This document shows positions 7,317 through 13,806 of a DNA stretch of 16,026 bases, in pieces. Within the stretch, counting starts at the first letter, position 1. The number at the start of each line of letters is the position of its first letter. Where the stretch lies: positions 1-16,026 of the forward strand of contig JBGGNG010000101.1 of NCBI GenBank assembly GCA_041287635.1. Reading direction: 5' to 3'. Source of the DNA: JAOUEA01 sp041287635 (GTDB lineage Bacteria > Actinomycetota > UBA4738 > HRBIN12). The translations under genes and the position numbers were made by a program. Below the pieces are notes generated by a model. The model was not told where the DNA came from, did not search any database, and saw only the letters and a list, made by a program, of their open reading frames with translations.

Positions 7317-9398
7317 ATGCCGGCGACCGAGACCATCGCTGGTCTGCGTGGCGCCGACGCCGCCGAGCGCCTGCGTCGCGACGGCCCGAACACGCTGCCC
7401 GTGGCCGCCGGTGTGTCCTGGGCACGCCGCCTCGCAGGGCAGCTCTTCCACTTCTTCGCTTTGATGCTGTGGGCCGCGGCCCTCCTCGCCCTTGTCGCGG
7501 GGCTGCCGCAGCTCAGCGCCGCGATCGGCGTGGTGGTGCTGCTGAACGCGATCTTCGCGTTCGCCCAGGAGCGGCGGGCCGACCGGGCCGCCGAAGGGTT
7601 GCGGGACCTGCTTCCTCGCCGAGCACTCGTGGTTCGCGACGAGGAGCCCACCGAGATCGACGCGGCCGAGCTCGTCGTCGGCGATCTCGTGCTGTTGGAG
7701 GCCGGGGACCGCATCTCGGCCGATCTCGAGATCCTCGCGGCACACAGCCTCAGGGTCGACACCTCGACGCTGACGGGGGAGAGCCGCCCGGCGTCGCTCG
7801 AGGTTGGCGATCCCGCGTTGGCGGGCACGTTCCTGAGCGAAGGCGAGGCTCGCGGGGTCGTGACGGCTACCGGGGCGCGCACCCGTCTGGCCGAGATCGC
7901 CCGGCTGGCGTCGGGCCCATCGCCCGCGCCTCCGCTCGTCGGGGAGATCCGCCGGGTGGTGCGCACGATCTCGGCCGTCGCCCTGGGCGTCGGCGTCGGC
8001 TTCTTCCTGATCTCGTGGGGGCTCGGCACCGACCCCCAGGACGGGTTCCTCTTCGCGGTGGGGGTGACGGTCGCGCTCGTCCCCGAGGCGCTCTTGCCGA
8101 CCGTGACCCTGTCGCTGGCGATCGGCGCCCAGCGCATGGCGGATCGCAACGCGCTCGTCCGCAGGCTCGAATCGGTGGAGACCCTCGGATCGACCACGTT
8201 CGTGTGCACCGACAAGACGGGAACGCTCACGCACAACGAGCTCACCGCGGTGGAGGTCTGGACCCCTCGAGGGGCCACCAGGATCGAAGGCTCCGGCTAC
8301 GACCCGACGGGGCGCATCGTCTCGGACGATCCTGACGTCGTCGGGGCGGTGAGGCGACTCGCCCGCGCGGCCGTGCGGTGCTCCACGGGGAAGGTCGTGC
8401 TGCAGGGGGAGCGATGGGTCGCGCTCGGTGATCCCCTCGATGCGGCCGTCGACGCGTTGGTGCGCAGGACGGGCGTCGACCCCGAAGCCGACCGTGCGGC
8501 GCATCCCGACGTCAGGCGGTTCCCGTTCGACCCGCGGCGGCGACGGATGTCGGTCGTCGTCGACCACGAGGTGTTCGTGAAGGGAGCGTCCGACGGGCTG
8601 CTGCCCCTGTGCGCGCCCGAAGCCACCGCGGAGGCGGAGCTGGCCGCGATGACGGCGCGGGGGCTGAGGGTGATCGCGGTCGCGACGCGTCTGGTGGGCG
8701 ACGCGGACGACCTGGCCACGATCGACCGCGAGGCGGCCGAACGCGAACTCGAGCTGCTCGGGTTGGTCGGCATGCACGACCCGCCGAGGGAGCACGTCAA
8801 CGAGTCGATCGAGTCGTGTCGCCTGGCAGGCGTGCGGGTTGCCATGATCACGGGCGACCACCCCCGAACGGCCGACGCCATCGCTCGCCAGACCGGCCTC
8901 GCCATCGATGACGCCCCGGTGCTCGAGGGGAGCGATCTCCCGGAGGACGACGCCGAGCTCGGGGAACTCGTCGACCGTGACGGCGTCGTGCTCGCGCGCA
9001 TCGAGCCTGCGGACAAGCTCCGGATCGCGCGGGCCCTCCGCTCCCGCGGCCACGTGGTCGCGATGACCGGCGACGGCGTGAACGACGCGCCCGCGCTGCG
9101 AGAAGCCGACATCGGTGTCGCGATGGGTCGCTCGGGCACCGACGTCGCCCGTGAGGCGGCCGACCTCGTGCTGCTCGACGACGACTTCGCCACGATCGTC
9201 GCGGCGATCGAGCACGGCCGGGGCATCTACGCCAACGTTCGGCGCTTCCTGACCTATCACCTCACCGACAACGTGGCTGAGGTGACGCCGTTCATCATCT
9301 GGGCGCTGTCGGGTGGGTCGATCCCGCTGGCGCTCGGCGTGCTGCAGATCCTCGCCCTCGACATCGGCACCGACACGCTGTCGGCAACGGCGCTCTGA
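7317..9398 (+). CDS. P2-type cation-transporting ATPase, N-terminal 693 residues, ended by in-frame TGA
   Basis: Carries the cation ATPase N-domain, TM1-TM2, the actuator domain with TGES (153-156), TM3-TM4 with the ion-site motif PEALLPTVTLS (from 256), the phosphorylation motif CTDKTGTLT (D299), a nucleotide-binding KGASDG, MITGDHPRTADAI, MTGDGVNDAPAL, and TM5-TM6 ending DIGTDTLSATAL. The TM6 sequence resembles P2C (Na+,K+-ATPase-like) pumps more than P-type metal pumps (family knowledge, by eye), so an Na+ or K+-type substrate is possible. The reading frame stops at TGA 9396-9398, exactly where a conserved Gly usually follows ALAL. The remainder (TM7-TM10) continues in the same frame. Alone, this product lacks four membrane helices and is probably inactive unless the second fragment complements it or the TGA is a sequence error. 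Confidence 0.9.
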   Translation: MPATETIAGLRGADAAERLRRDGPNTLPVAAGVSWARRLAGQLFHFFALMLWAAALLALVAGLPQLSAAIGVVVLLNAIFAFAQERRADRAAEGLRDLLPRRALVVRDEEPTEIDAAELVVGDLVLLEAGDRISADLEILAAHSLRVDTSTLTGESRPASLEVGDPALAGTFLSEGEARGVVTATGARTRLAEIARLASGPSPAPPLVGEIRRVVRTISAVALGVGVGFFLISWGLGTDPQDGFLFAVGVTVALVPEALLPTVTLSLAIGAQRMADRNALVRRLESVETLGSTTFVCTDKTGTLTHNELTAVEVWTPRGATRIEGSGYDPTGRIVSDDPDVVGAVRRLARAAVRCSTGKVVLQGERWVALGDPLDAAVDALVRRTGVDPEADRAAHPDVRRFPFDPRRRRMSVVVDHEVFVKGASDGLLPLCAPEATAEAELAAMTARGLRVIAVATRLVGDADDLATIDREAAERELELLGLVGMHDPPREHVNESIESCRLAGVRVAMITGDHPRTADAIARQTGLAIDDAPVLEGSDLPEDDAELGELVDRDGVVLARIEPADKLRIARALRSRGHVVAMTGDGVNDAPALREADIGVAMGRSGTDVAREAADLVLLDDDFATIVAAIEHGRGIYANVRRFLTYHLTDNVAEVTPFIIWALSGGSIPLALGVLQILALDIGTDTLSATAL

Positions 9399-9422
9399 GC
9401 GGAGCCGCCCGAGGGTCGCGTC

Positions 9423-9896
9423 ATGAACAAGCCTCCCGATCGCGAGCGTCTGCTGACCCGCGAGGTCGCCCTGCGGGCGTTCGGCGTGCTGGGCCCGACT
9501 GAGGCGCTCCTGTCGATGACCGCGTTCTTCGTCTCGTTCCTCTCGGCCGGCTGGCGGCCGGGAGAGCCGTTCCCCGAGGGCGACGTGCTGCTGCAGGCGT
9601 CGGGTGCCGCGTTCGCGACCGTCGTGATCGCCCAGGCCGCGAACGCCTGGGCGTGCAGGAGCTCGACTCGGTGGCCGGGCTCGCTCGGCTGGTTCTCCAA
9701 CCGCCTGCTCGTGTGGGGGAAGTCGGCCGAGCTCGCGATCGCCGGCTCCTTCCTGTTCGTGCCGGCACTCGCGTCGCTGCTCGAGCAAGCGCTGCCGTCG
9801 GATGCAGGGTGGGCGGTCGCGGTGGCCGCGGCGCCGGTGATGCTTGCGGTCGACGCGATGTACAAGGCGGTGCGCCGCACGCGTGCGAGGGCTTGA
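9423..9896 (+). CDS. C-terminal membrane half (TM7-TM10) of the P-type ATPase
   Basis: A 157-residue in-frame continuation of the ATPase beyond the TGA at 9396. The intervening codons read AEPPEGRV, which joins naturally to MNKPPDRERLLTREV, and this equals the loop after TM6 in P2 ATPases (compare 'MxxPPR'). Then follow four hydrophobic segments (RAFGVLGPTEALLSMTAFF, GAAFATVVIAQAANAW, AELAIAGSFLFVPALAS, AVAVAAAPVMLAVDAMY) and a basic end. GGAG (9401) and GAGGG (9411-9415), the latter 7 bases before ATG 9423, could support reinitiation, so a two-chain pump is conceivable. Together the pieces make about 859 codons, normal for the family. No frameshift is seen in this half, so the lesion looks recent. 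Confidence 0.75.
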   Translation: MNKPPDRERLLTREVALRAFGVLGPTEALLSMTAFFVSFLSAGWRPGEPFPEGDVLLQASGAAFATVVIAQAANAWACRSSTRWPGSLGWFSNRLLVWGKSAELAIAGSFLFVPALASLLEQALPSDAGWAVAVAAAPVMLAVDAMYKAVRRTRARA

Positions 9897-9915
9897 GCCA
9901 TACGAGTTTCGCATC

Positions 9916-9921
9916 GATACT
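9916..9921 (+). promoter_or_regulatory. -10 box of the 46-aa gene
   Basis: GATACT six bases before ATG 9928 with no ribosome site, consistent with a leaderless transcript. Confidence 0.4.
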
Positions 9922-9927
9922 GACCCC

Positions 9928-10068
9928 ATGAGCCTGCGCTCGATCGTTCGACGGGTCACGGCCGGTCTCCGAGGACGCCCGCTGACCGATCACGAGCGAG
10001 ACGTCGTTCGAGCCGAGCAGCAGCGCAGCATCAGGAGGGCCTGGAAGCACTTCTCCACTCGCGTCTGA
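9928..10068 (+). CDS. Small basic hypothetical protein (46 aa)
   Basis: The sequence starts MSLRSIVRRVTAGLRG and ends RAWKHFSTRV. It is strongly basic (11 Arg or Lys), without a membrane segment or Cys, and probably helical (DHERDVVRAEQQRSIRRAW). Not recognised. A real gene is supported by the GATACT -10 box six bases upstream of ATG 9928, by the start lying 31 bases past the ATPase end, and by a hairpin right after the stop. A longer start within the ATPase 3' end is in frame but lacks signals. Confidence 0.5.
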   Translation: MSLRSIVRRVTAGLRGRPLTDHERDVVRAEQQRSIRRAWKHFSTRV

Positions 10069-10070
10069 CG

Positions 10071-10101
10071 CTGGACCTCGCCTCAGCACTCCGCGGTCCA
10101 G
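10071..10101. terminator. Hairpin after the 46-aa gene
   Basis: CTGGACC (10071-10077) and GGTCCAG (10095-10101) form a perfect 7-bp stem with a 17-base loop. A further ACGCTGGA/TCCAGCGT pair (10068-10075 and 10133-10140) offers an alternative long-range stem using the same left arm. There is no T-tract. The rest of the gap up to 10268 holds no gene I can support; a TTGACC at 10179 is a possible -35, but no good -10 follows it. Confidence 0.35.
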
Positions 10102-10268
10102 GCCGACGTCAGCCCCGAGGCTCTGTCCTCGATCCAGCGTCGATCCACGATCGGTGCGATGCGGAGAGTCGGAACCACTTGACCGACAGCCGTTCAGCCA
10201 GTCACGATTCGCGAGTTCTCGGCTTGCCCCGGCTGATTCGCCCCTATCCATCGACCAGGGAGTGCACC

Positions 10269-10433
10269 ATGAACAAGACCAAGGCGTCGTGGTTCCTCGT
10301 CGCTTTCGCCGTCATCGGAGTCCTCACGATCATCGAGGGAGCCAACGACGGCTTCACCCTTCTCAACTGGGTCGTCATCGCGGTGAGCGCGATCTTCGCT
10401 CTCCTCTCCGTCCGATCCCTCGCCGCGAAGTAG
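10269..10433 (+). CDS. Small two-helix membrane protein (54 aa)
   Basis: Begins MNKTKASWFLVAF and ends SVRSLAAK. There are two hydrophobic segments, about residues 8-23 (WFLVAFAVIGVLTII) and 31-47 (LNWVVIAVSAIFALLSV), joined by a short EGANDGFT loop. The positive N- and C-termini suggest both ends are cytoplasmic. Function not recognised. The start is fixed by AGGGAG (10257-10262), six bases before ATG; an in-frame ATG 90 bases upstream adds a tail without a signal. Unlike the genes before 10000, this one has a normal ribosome site. Confidence 0.7.
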   Translation: MNKTKASWFLVAFAVIGVLTIIEGANDGFTLLNWVVIAVSAIFALLSVRSLAAK

Positions 10434-10493
10434 TCGACCACCTGAGCCCCAGGATGGCTGACTCGTGCCCGCCCCTCGAAACGGAGACCGATG

Positions 10494-11044
10494 ATGAGGA
10501 TCCTCGTTCGATGCACCCTCGTGCTCACGATCGTCGCGTTGCTTGGCGTCACGCTCGCGCTGCCCGCCGTGGCCGGACAGCGGATCCGATACGAGGGTCG
10601 CACGTCACAGGATATGAGCGGATCAGCTTCCAGGTCCTCAAGCGCGATAGCGGACGCCGATTCCTCAAGGGCGTGCTGATCTTCATGGAGCTCACGTGCG
10701 AGGATGCATCGACTGAGCGGTTAGGCATCGGCTTCGGCGGTCTCTTCAAGAGGCTCGGGGACGACGGGTCGTTCGAGGTACGCGAGGTGTTCGACGGCGT
10801 CTTCGGCTTGATGTTCGAACTGGACGGCGTCGTTCGATGGGGATCGGCTGAGGGCACGCTCGAGGTCAAGGCGGCGGCTCTGACCGATGACGGCGCCGAG
10901 TGGCAGCTCTGCAGGACGGGGATCGTTGACTGGTCCGCCGACCGAGAGGGCGCTCGGCCCGTTGGCCCTCTTGCCGCACCAGATGGTGACGTCACGATGA
11001 TGACGATCGACCGGAACGGCGACCTCCGGCTGATCCAACCGTAG
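10494..11044 (+). pseudogene. Secreted beta-rich protein gene broken by a one-base frameshift
   Basis: The first part, from ATG 10494 (or 10491; GGAG at 10483-10486), encodes a clear signal peptide, MRILVRCTLVLTIVALLGV then TLALPAVAG, followed by QRIRYEGRTSQ. The rest, GYERISFQVLKRDSGRR to GDLRLIQP (about 145 aa), lies in another frame. The join falls at CAGGATATG (10608-10616): one additional G would give an uninterrupted GRTSQGYERISFQV. That reads like the 'Y.G.TSQG..I.F.V' opening of small secreted actinobacterial proteins of unknown function (pattern from memory). The second part is rich in alternating beta-type residues, with cysteines in LTCEDAS and LCRTG. As written, a 61-residue product would result. 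A true mutation or a sequence error are both possible. Confidence 0.75.
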
Positions 11045-11099
11045 AGGCCTCAGAACTCCCACGTGAGCGCGAGGGCACGGAAGGAGAGGAGCGACTGCC

Positions 11100-11426
11100 A
11101 TGAACGTCTCCACGGATTTCGCGTCGTGGTCGAACTGGCTGGCGAAGTGGACCGGCTCGCATTGGGCGTTCTCGATCGCTGCCGTAGCCGTCGCGGCGAG
11201 CTTGACGTTGTTCGGCATCGAGAAGACGAACATCGCGATCTCGGTCGTGACGCTCTTGATGCTGTTCATCCTGCAGAACACGCAGAACCGAGACTCGGCG
11301 GCCTTGCACCCCAAGTTGGACGAGATCATCACGCACCTGCAAGGGCCACGCGACAAGATGGCCGGGATCGAGTCGAAGACCGACGAGGAGATCGAGGATC
11401 TTCGGCCTCATCCGGAAGGGACCTGA
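11100..11426 (+). CDS. Low-affinity iron permease-family small membrane protein
   Basis: A 108-aa protein with two hydrophobic stretches (HWAFSIAAVAVAASLTLFGI and TNIAISVVTLLMLFIL), followed by the characteristic QNTQNRDSAALHPKLDEII and a C-terminal acidic helix ending EEIEDL. That block is the signature of the bacterial 'low affinity iron permease' family (Fet4-related fold, PF04120). Bacterial members are short, and iron transport has not been shown for most of them, so the name is a family label. The start is supported by AAGGAGAGGAG (11081-11091), eight bases upstream. It is the last gene before the tRNA-derived repeat, so it marks the chromosome side of the island boundary. A 10-bp inverted repeat overlaps its 3' end. 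Confidence 0.8.
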   Translation: MNVSTDFASWSNWLAKWTGSHWAFSIAAVAVAASLTLFGIEKTNIAISVVTLLMLFILQNTQNRDSAALHPKLDEIITHLQGPRDKMAGIESKTDEEIEDLRPHPEGT

Positions 11427-11454
11427 TCTCGCGCAGGACCGCTCAGGCCGAAGA
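11399..11454. repeat. 10-bp inverted repeat across the permease 3' end
   Basis: TCTTCGGCCT (11399-11408) and AGGCCGAAGA (11445-11454) are exact inverted repeats separated by 36 bases that include the stop codon at 11424-11426. The long loop makes a classical terminator unlikely; an mRNA 3'-end structure or a protein-binding site is possible. Confidence 0.4.
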
Positions 11455-11502
11455 GAGGGAACTGCATCGAGGATCCAGACCTGTTGATCGTCAGGGTTCT
11501 CT

Positions 11503-11553
11503 GCCCGCTCTCGCAGGTCGTCGTGAGTAGTCCCAACGGGATTTGAACCCGTG
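11503..11553. repeat. Left boundary direct repeat of the island (att-like)
   Basis: This stretch repeats at 15974-16026. Bases 11526-11553 match 15999-16026 perfectly (28 bases, up to the window end). Outward, TCTCGCAGGTCGT (11509-11521) also matches, with three differences in the next four bases and a two-base gap next to a shared GCCCGC. The perfect part covers the tRNA T-arm and acceptor end. Confidence 0.8.
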
Positions 11554-11573
11554 TCTCCACCTTGAGAGGGTGG
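11528..11573 (-). tRNA. tRNA-Glu(CTC) 3' fragment (not a complete gene)
   Basis: Read on the minus strand: anticodon stem CCACC/GGTGG with loop CTCTCAA (anticodon CTC, complement of 11564-11566), a 4-base variable loop AGAC, T-stem ACGGG/CCCGT with loop TTCAAAT, then TGGGACT and discriminator A; CCA is not encoded. The 4-base variable loop also fits tRNA-Glu. Beyond 11573 there is no D-arm and no AGTCCCA-like 5' acceptor strand, so this is a pseudo-tRNA fragment of about 46 bases. Confidence 0.85.
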
Positions 11574-11851
11574 TCAGGTGATGCAGGCAGCATCAGTGAT
11601 TCGTGGTCTGAGCAGCGAGTTTGGGTCTCGGTGAATCCCATCCAATCCTGACGCATCGCCCCCGTTCGCGGGACACGCGCGGGACGATTCCATGGCCAGC
11701 TTCGCCAAGAACCGAACCGATGGAGGCTTGCTTCAGGAGAGAGGAGCATGTTGTGGCTCAACGGTTCTTGCCGACAAGTCCGAGATCGTCGGCGTTGCGG
11801 CATGAGTAGCGACCCTTCTACGTCCGCCCATACGCTCAGGAGGTTGAGGTC
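11574..11851. other. Gap inside the island without a supportable gene
   Basis: Contains a small inverted repeat TGATGC/GCATCA with a 5-base loop just after the tRNA fragment, and a short open stretch from ATG 11691 beginning MASFAKNRTDGG. That start resembles the opening of some tyrosine integrases but stops after 37 codons. Near 11840 lies the strong ribosome site of the next gene. Otherwise I see nothing identifiable. Confidence 0.5.
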
Positions 11852-12281
11852 GTGAGGAAGGTTTGGGGGCATCGCTGCCATCGTTGCGATTGTCGTGCTG
11901 GTCGGCGTACTCATCACAGGCGGCATTGCTTTCACGCGGATGGACCGCGAGCGGCGAAGCGAGATCGAATCTCTGCAGGCGAAGGTGAACGCTAGTCAGG
12001 ACCTAGCCGGGAAGGTGCAGTCCGAATCTGAAATCCTCGCTGACGACCTCGCCGACACGCAAGAGCGACTTGAGGAGGCTGCGTCCGCACTAGACGAGGC
12101 AGATACGAACGTGAAGAGGCTCAGGAACGACTACAACGATCTCTACGATTCTTACAATCGACTTCGTACCCTCGCCCTTGCGCTCGTCGGGAGCAACTCG
12201 ACAAGCTACCAATCGACCTACAGCCCAATCTCCTGCACCAGCAACACGATCGGCCACTACACGTACACGAGCTGCTACTGA
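11852..12281 (+). pseudogene. Membrane-anchored coiled-coil protein, frameshifted near its start
   Basis: A perfect AGGAGG (11838-11843) stands eight bases before GTG 11852, which reads MRKVWG and then leaves the long frame at a run of five G (11865-11869). With one G fewer, the protein would read MRKVWGIAAIVAIVVLVGVL and continue into ITGGIAFTRMDRERRSE, giving one N-terminal membrane helix, a coiled coil of about 70 residues (heptad-like, SLQAKVNASQDLAGK through NDLYDSYNRLRTL), and a Ser/Thr/Tyr-rich tail with two cysteines ending SNTIGHYTYTSCY. The in-frame GTG 11895 gives a 128-aa product without a ribosome site, cutting the helix short. The coiled coil would face outward if the helix is N-in. 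Function unknown. Confidence 0.7.
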
Positions 12282-12425
12282 GAGTGGGCTGGGTTCGGTT
12301 ATGTGGGCGATCCAGAACCGCCGAGAGGGGGTGGTTCCAGAAGCGCAGGTCGCTTGCGCGGAATCACCTTCCACCTTCCTCCGCTGGTGCCGGCTCTAGA
12401 ACTCCCTGTCCGCCCGGGCGCTCCG
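12282..12425. other. Noncoding stretch between convergent genes
   Basis: The space between the end of the coiled-coil gene (TGA 12279-12281) and the end of the minus-strand ELL-domain gene. I see no gene, no clear hairpin with T-tract and no RNA gene. Confidence 0.4.
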
Positions 12426-12661
12426 CTAAGCAAGCCTGGCTCGCAGATCGTCGTCGGCTTCAAGGTCGGCCAAGAGCTCTCCCATGCCGGGGTTCCTCGC
12501 GAGCAGCTCAGCGATGATGCGAGCGCGGTCGGGGGATGTGCAGAACAGGTAGGTCAGCAGTTCGTCGCGGAGAGCGCGGGTGGGATGTCCACGGCGTGAG
12601 CGTAGCCCTGCCCCCACTCCCAGAGAATCACCCGGTTGGCCGATGGAGCATCGAGCCTCAT
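12426..12661 (-). pseudogene. ELL-domain protein copy 1, frameshifted
   Basis: Minus-strand ATG 12661 reads MRLDAPSANRVILWEWGQ and then GYAHAVDIP before leaving frame. The next frame continues TRALRDELLTYLFC, then an all-helical stretch ending LLADLEADDDLRARLA at TAG 12426. One additional C in the CCC run (minus strand; GGG at 12582-12584 on the plus strand) would fuse both parts into a protein of about 78 aa. The second part aligns with the product of 14605-14847: RDELLTYLFC against RAELLGYLRC, and LLADLEADDDLR against LLDELEAGGEGMR. The family is not recognised. No clear ribosome site precedes the ATG. Confidence 0.6.
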
Positions 12662-12763
12662 CCGTGTACCAAGGGGGACAAGACCAACGTGTTGCCCGCG
12701 CAGAGGATGAAGTGAGCCGCAAGTCGACACTCGGCTCACAGAGCCAGAGGGAGGGGACTGAAC

Positions 12764-13291
12764 ATGGGCGACAACGGACCCGGAGGTCGAGAATTCCGCA
12801 TCGCCATCGATGATCTCATCAACGACTTCCCGGGCGAGATCCAATTTCGAAGCACAACTGGAGCAGACCTGCTGCACGACGATGGGAGAGTCTTGTCGCG
12901 GCAGATTCTGTCTACCGACATAGCAACAGAGCCTTCAACTTCGGGATCTTCAAACAGGACTTGTACGCAGTCGTTCCTCATCGATGTCGGCGGCCTGAGC
13001 AATACCGACGCTAGTGGGAAGGTCACCCTCCATCTCAGCGACTACACCTGTCGTTCCGGCGGACGCGACCACGGACGCTATTTCGGTCAACCGACCGTCT
13101 TCGTTGCGACTCCCAGATCAAGCTCACCTGTATTCATTACCTCGCGTCAGCGGACCGTTGAGACACAGGTGGAGTTCGAGGCGAATGACATCGAGATCGA
13201 TGCTTACTCATGGGACGCAGACGGGAACCCGGCGCCCAGCGTTCCCTTTAGCTGGCGTTGTCTCGTGGCTGTCGACTTCGTCGTGACGTAG
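12764..13291 (+). CDS. Hypothetical beta-rich protein (175 aa)
   Basis: Begins MGDNGPGGREFRIAIDD and ends WRCLVAVDFVVT. Start supported by AGGGAGGGG (12748-12756), seven bases before ATG. There is no signal peptide or membrane helix. The sequence alternates in a beta-strand pattern with three cysteines (RTCTQS, YTCRSG, SWRC). The C-terminal half (FGQPTVFVATPRSSS, then DIEIDAYSWDADGNPAPS and VPFSWRC) resembles receptor-like or structural beta-sandwich modules often found in secreted or phage-tail-like proteins; this is an impression, not an identification. Intact, codon use similar to other island genes, 3' neighbours unrelated. Its leader overlaps no other gene. Confidence 0.7.
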   Translation: MGDNGPGGREFRIAIDDLINDFPGEIQFRSTTGADLLHDDGRVLSRQILSTDIATEPSTSGSSNRTCTQSFLIDVGGLSNTDASGKVTLHLSDYTCRSGGRDHGRYFGQPTVFVATPRSSSPVFITSRQRTVETQVEFEANDIEIDAYSWDADGNPAPSVPFSWRCLVAVDFVVT

Positions 13292-13414
13292 CGTCAAGCT
13301 TGGCCGGTGGGCTAGCCGTACTACCGAGGCGACCCGCCAGTCCCTACGAAACCGACGGAGCAGACGTGAGCAAGCAGGAGTGGGTCGAAGCCTGAAGAGG
13401 AGATCGATCCTGCC

Positions 13415-13624
13415 ATGGGACGAGACAGCTCATCCGACCGACCGAAAGCCACGGCTCCGGATCCGCACGTGGTCTCGGACGACTACGTTCAGGCCACGTC
13501 GGAGATGGGCTCAGCAGTCCGACAAGCTGCTCTGGCGAAGAGGGCTCGCGCAGCGAACCACAGGCGGGGAGAGTTCCGCTGGTTTGAGTTCCGGGCTCGA
13601 CGACGTTTCCACAGGAGCTCCTAG
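13415..13624 (+). CDS. Possible small hypothetical protein (69 aa)
   Basis: Reads MGRDSSSDRPKATAPDPH through VSDDYVQATSEMGSAVRQAAL to a very basic end (EFRWFEFRARRRFHRSS). A GAGGAG lies 12 bases before the ATG, a little far. It ends six bases before the next small open frame, and that one overlaps the following membrane-protein gene, so three frames are tightly chained on the plus strand, which favours a real operon. Codon use is mixed, and no family is recognised. Low confidence. Confidence 0.35.
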   Translation: MGRDSSSDRPKATAPDPHVVSDDYVQATSEMGSAVRQAALAKRARAANHRRGEFRWFEFRARRRFHRSS

Positions 13625-13629
13625 CGGCC

Positions 13630-13806
13630 ATGCTGCGAGGTTCATCGGATGTGCAGATATCCCAGCCCGACGGCGTGGCAGCGGCCCGCCATGGAGCTCG
13701 AATGGACGGCTGCCCCGAACCCTTCGAGACAGGATGGTTCAGGATCTCCGAAGTAGCAGTCCGGTGTAGGACCGACGCGCGGCGGGTAGATGGGAGCGTG
13801 TGCTGA
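13630..13806 (+). CDS. Possible small hypothetical protein (58 aa)
   Basis: ATG 13630 opens MLRGSSDVQISQPDGVAA and ends RCRTDARRVDGSVC at TGA 13804-13806. It overlaps the GTG start of the next gene (13800) by seven bases. AGGAG (around 13614) is 12 bases upstream. The central FETGWFRISEVAVRCR looks like ordinary protein, but there is no family match. It may be spurious. Confidence 0.28.
   Translation: MLRGSSDVQISQPDGVAAARHGARMDGCPEPFETGWFRISEVAVRCRTDARRVDGSVC

Noticed and set aside
9396..9398. TGA as selenocysteine or glycine codon
   Set aside because: No reason for selenocysteine at a position usually Gly, and other genes use TGA as stop, so recoding to Gly across the genome is not possible.
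7308..9959. Very long open frame on the minus strand (883 codons)
   Set aside because: Shadow of the P-type ATPase in GC-rich DNA: Arg/His/Gly-rich, no domains, while the plus strand carries every ATPase motif.
10154..10610. Upstream extension of the frame holding the secreted domain
   Set aside because: It runs across a separate 54-aa membrane protein and gives non-protein-like sequence; the signal peptide in the other frame explains the gene better.
11528..11640. A complete tRNA gene at the left repeat
   Set aside because: No D-arm or 5' acceptor strand complementary to TGGGACT exists to the right of the anticodon stem.
11691..11804. Integrase remnant suggested by MASFAKNRTDGG
   Set aside because: Only a dozen residues look right, then the frame degenerates and stops; no catalytic R-H-R-Y region is visible anywhere in the window.
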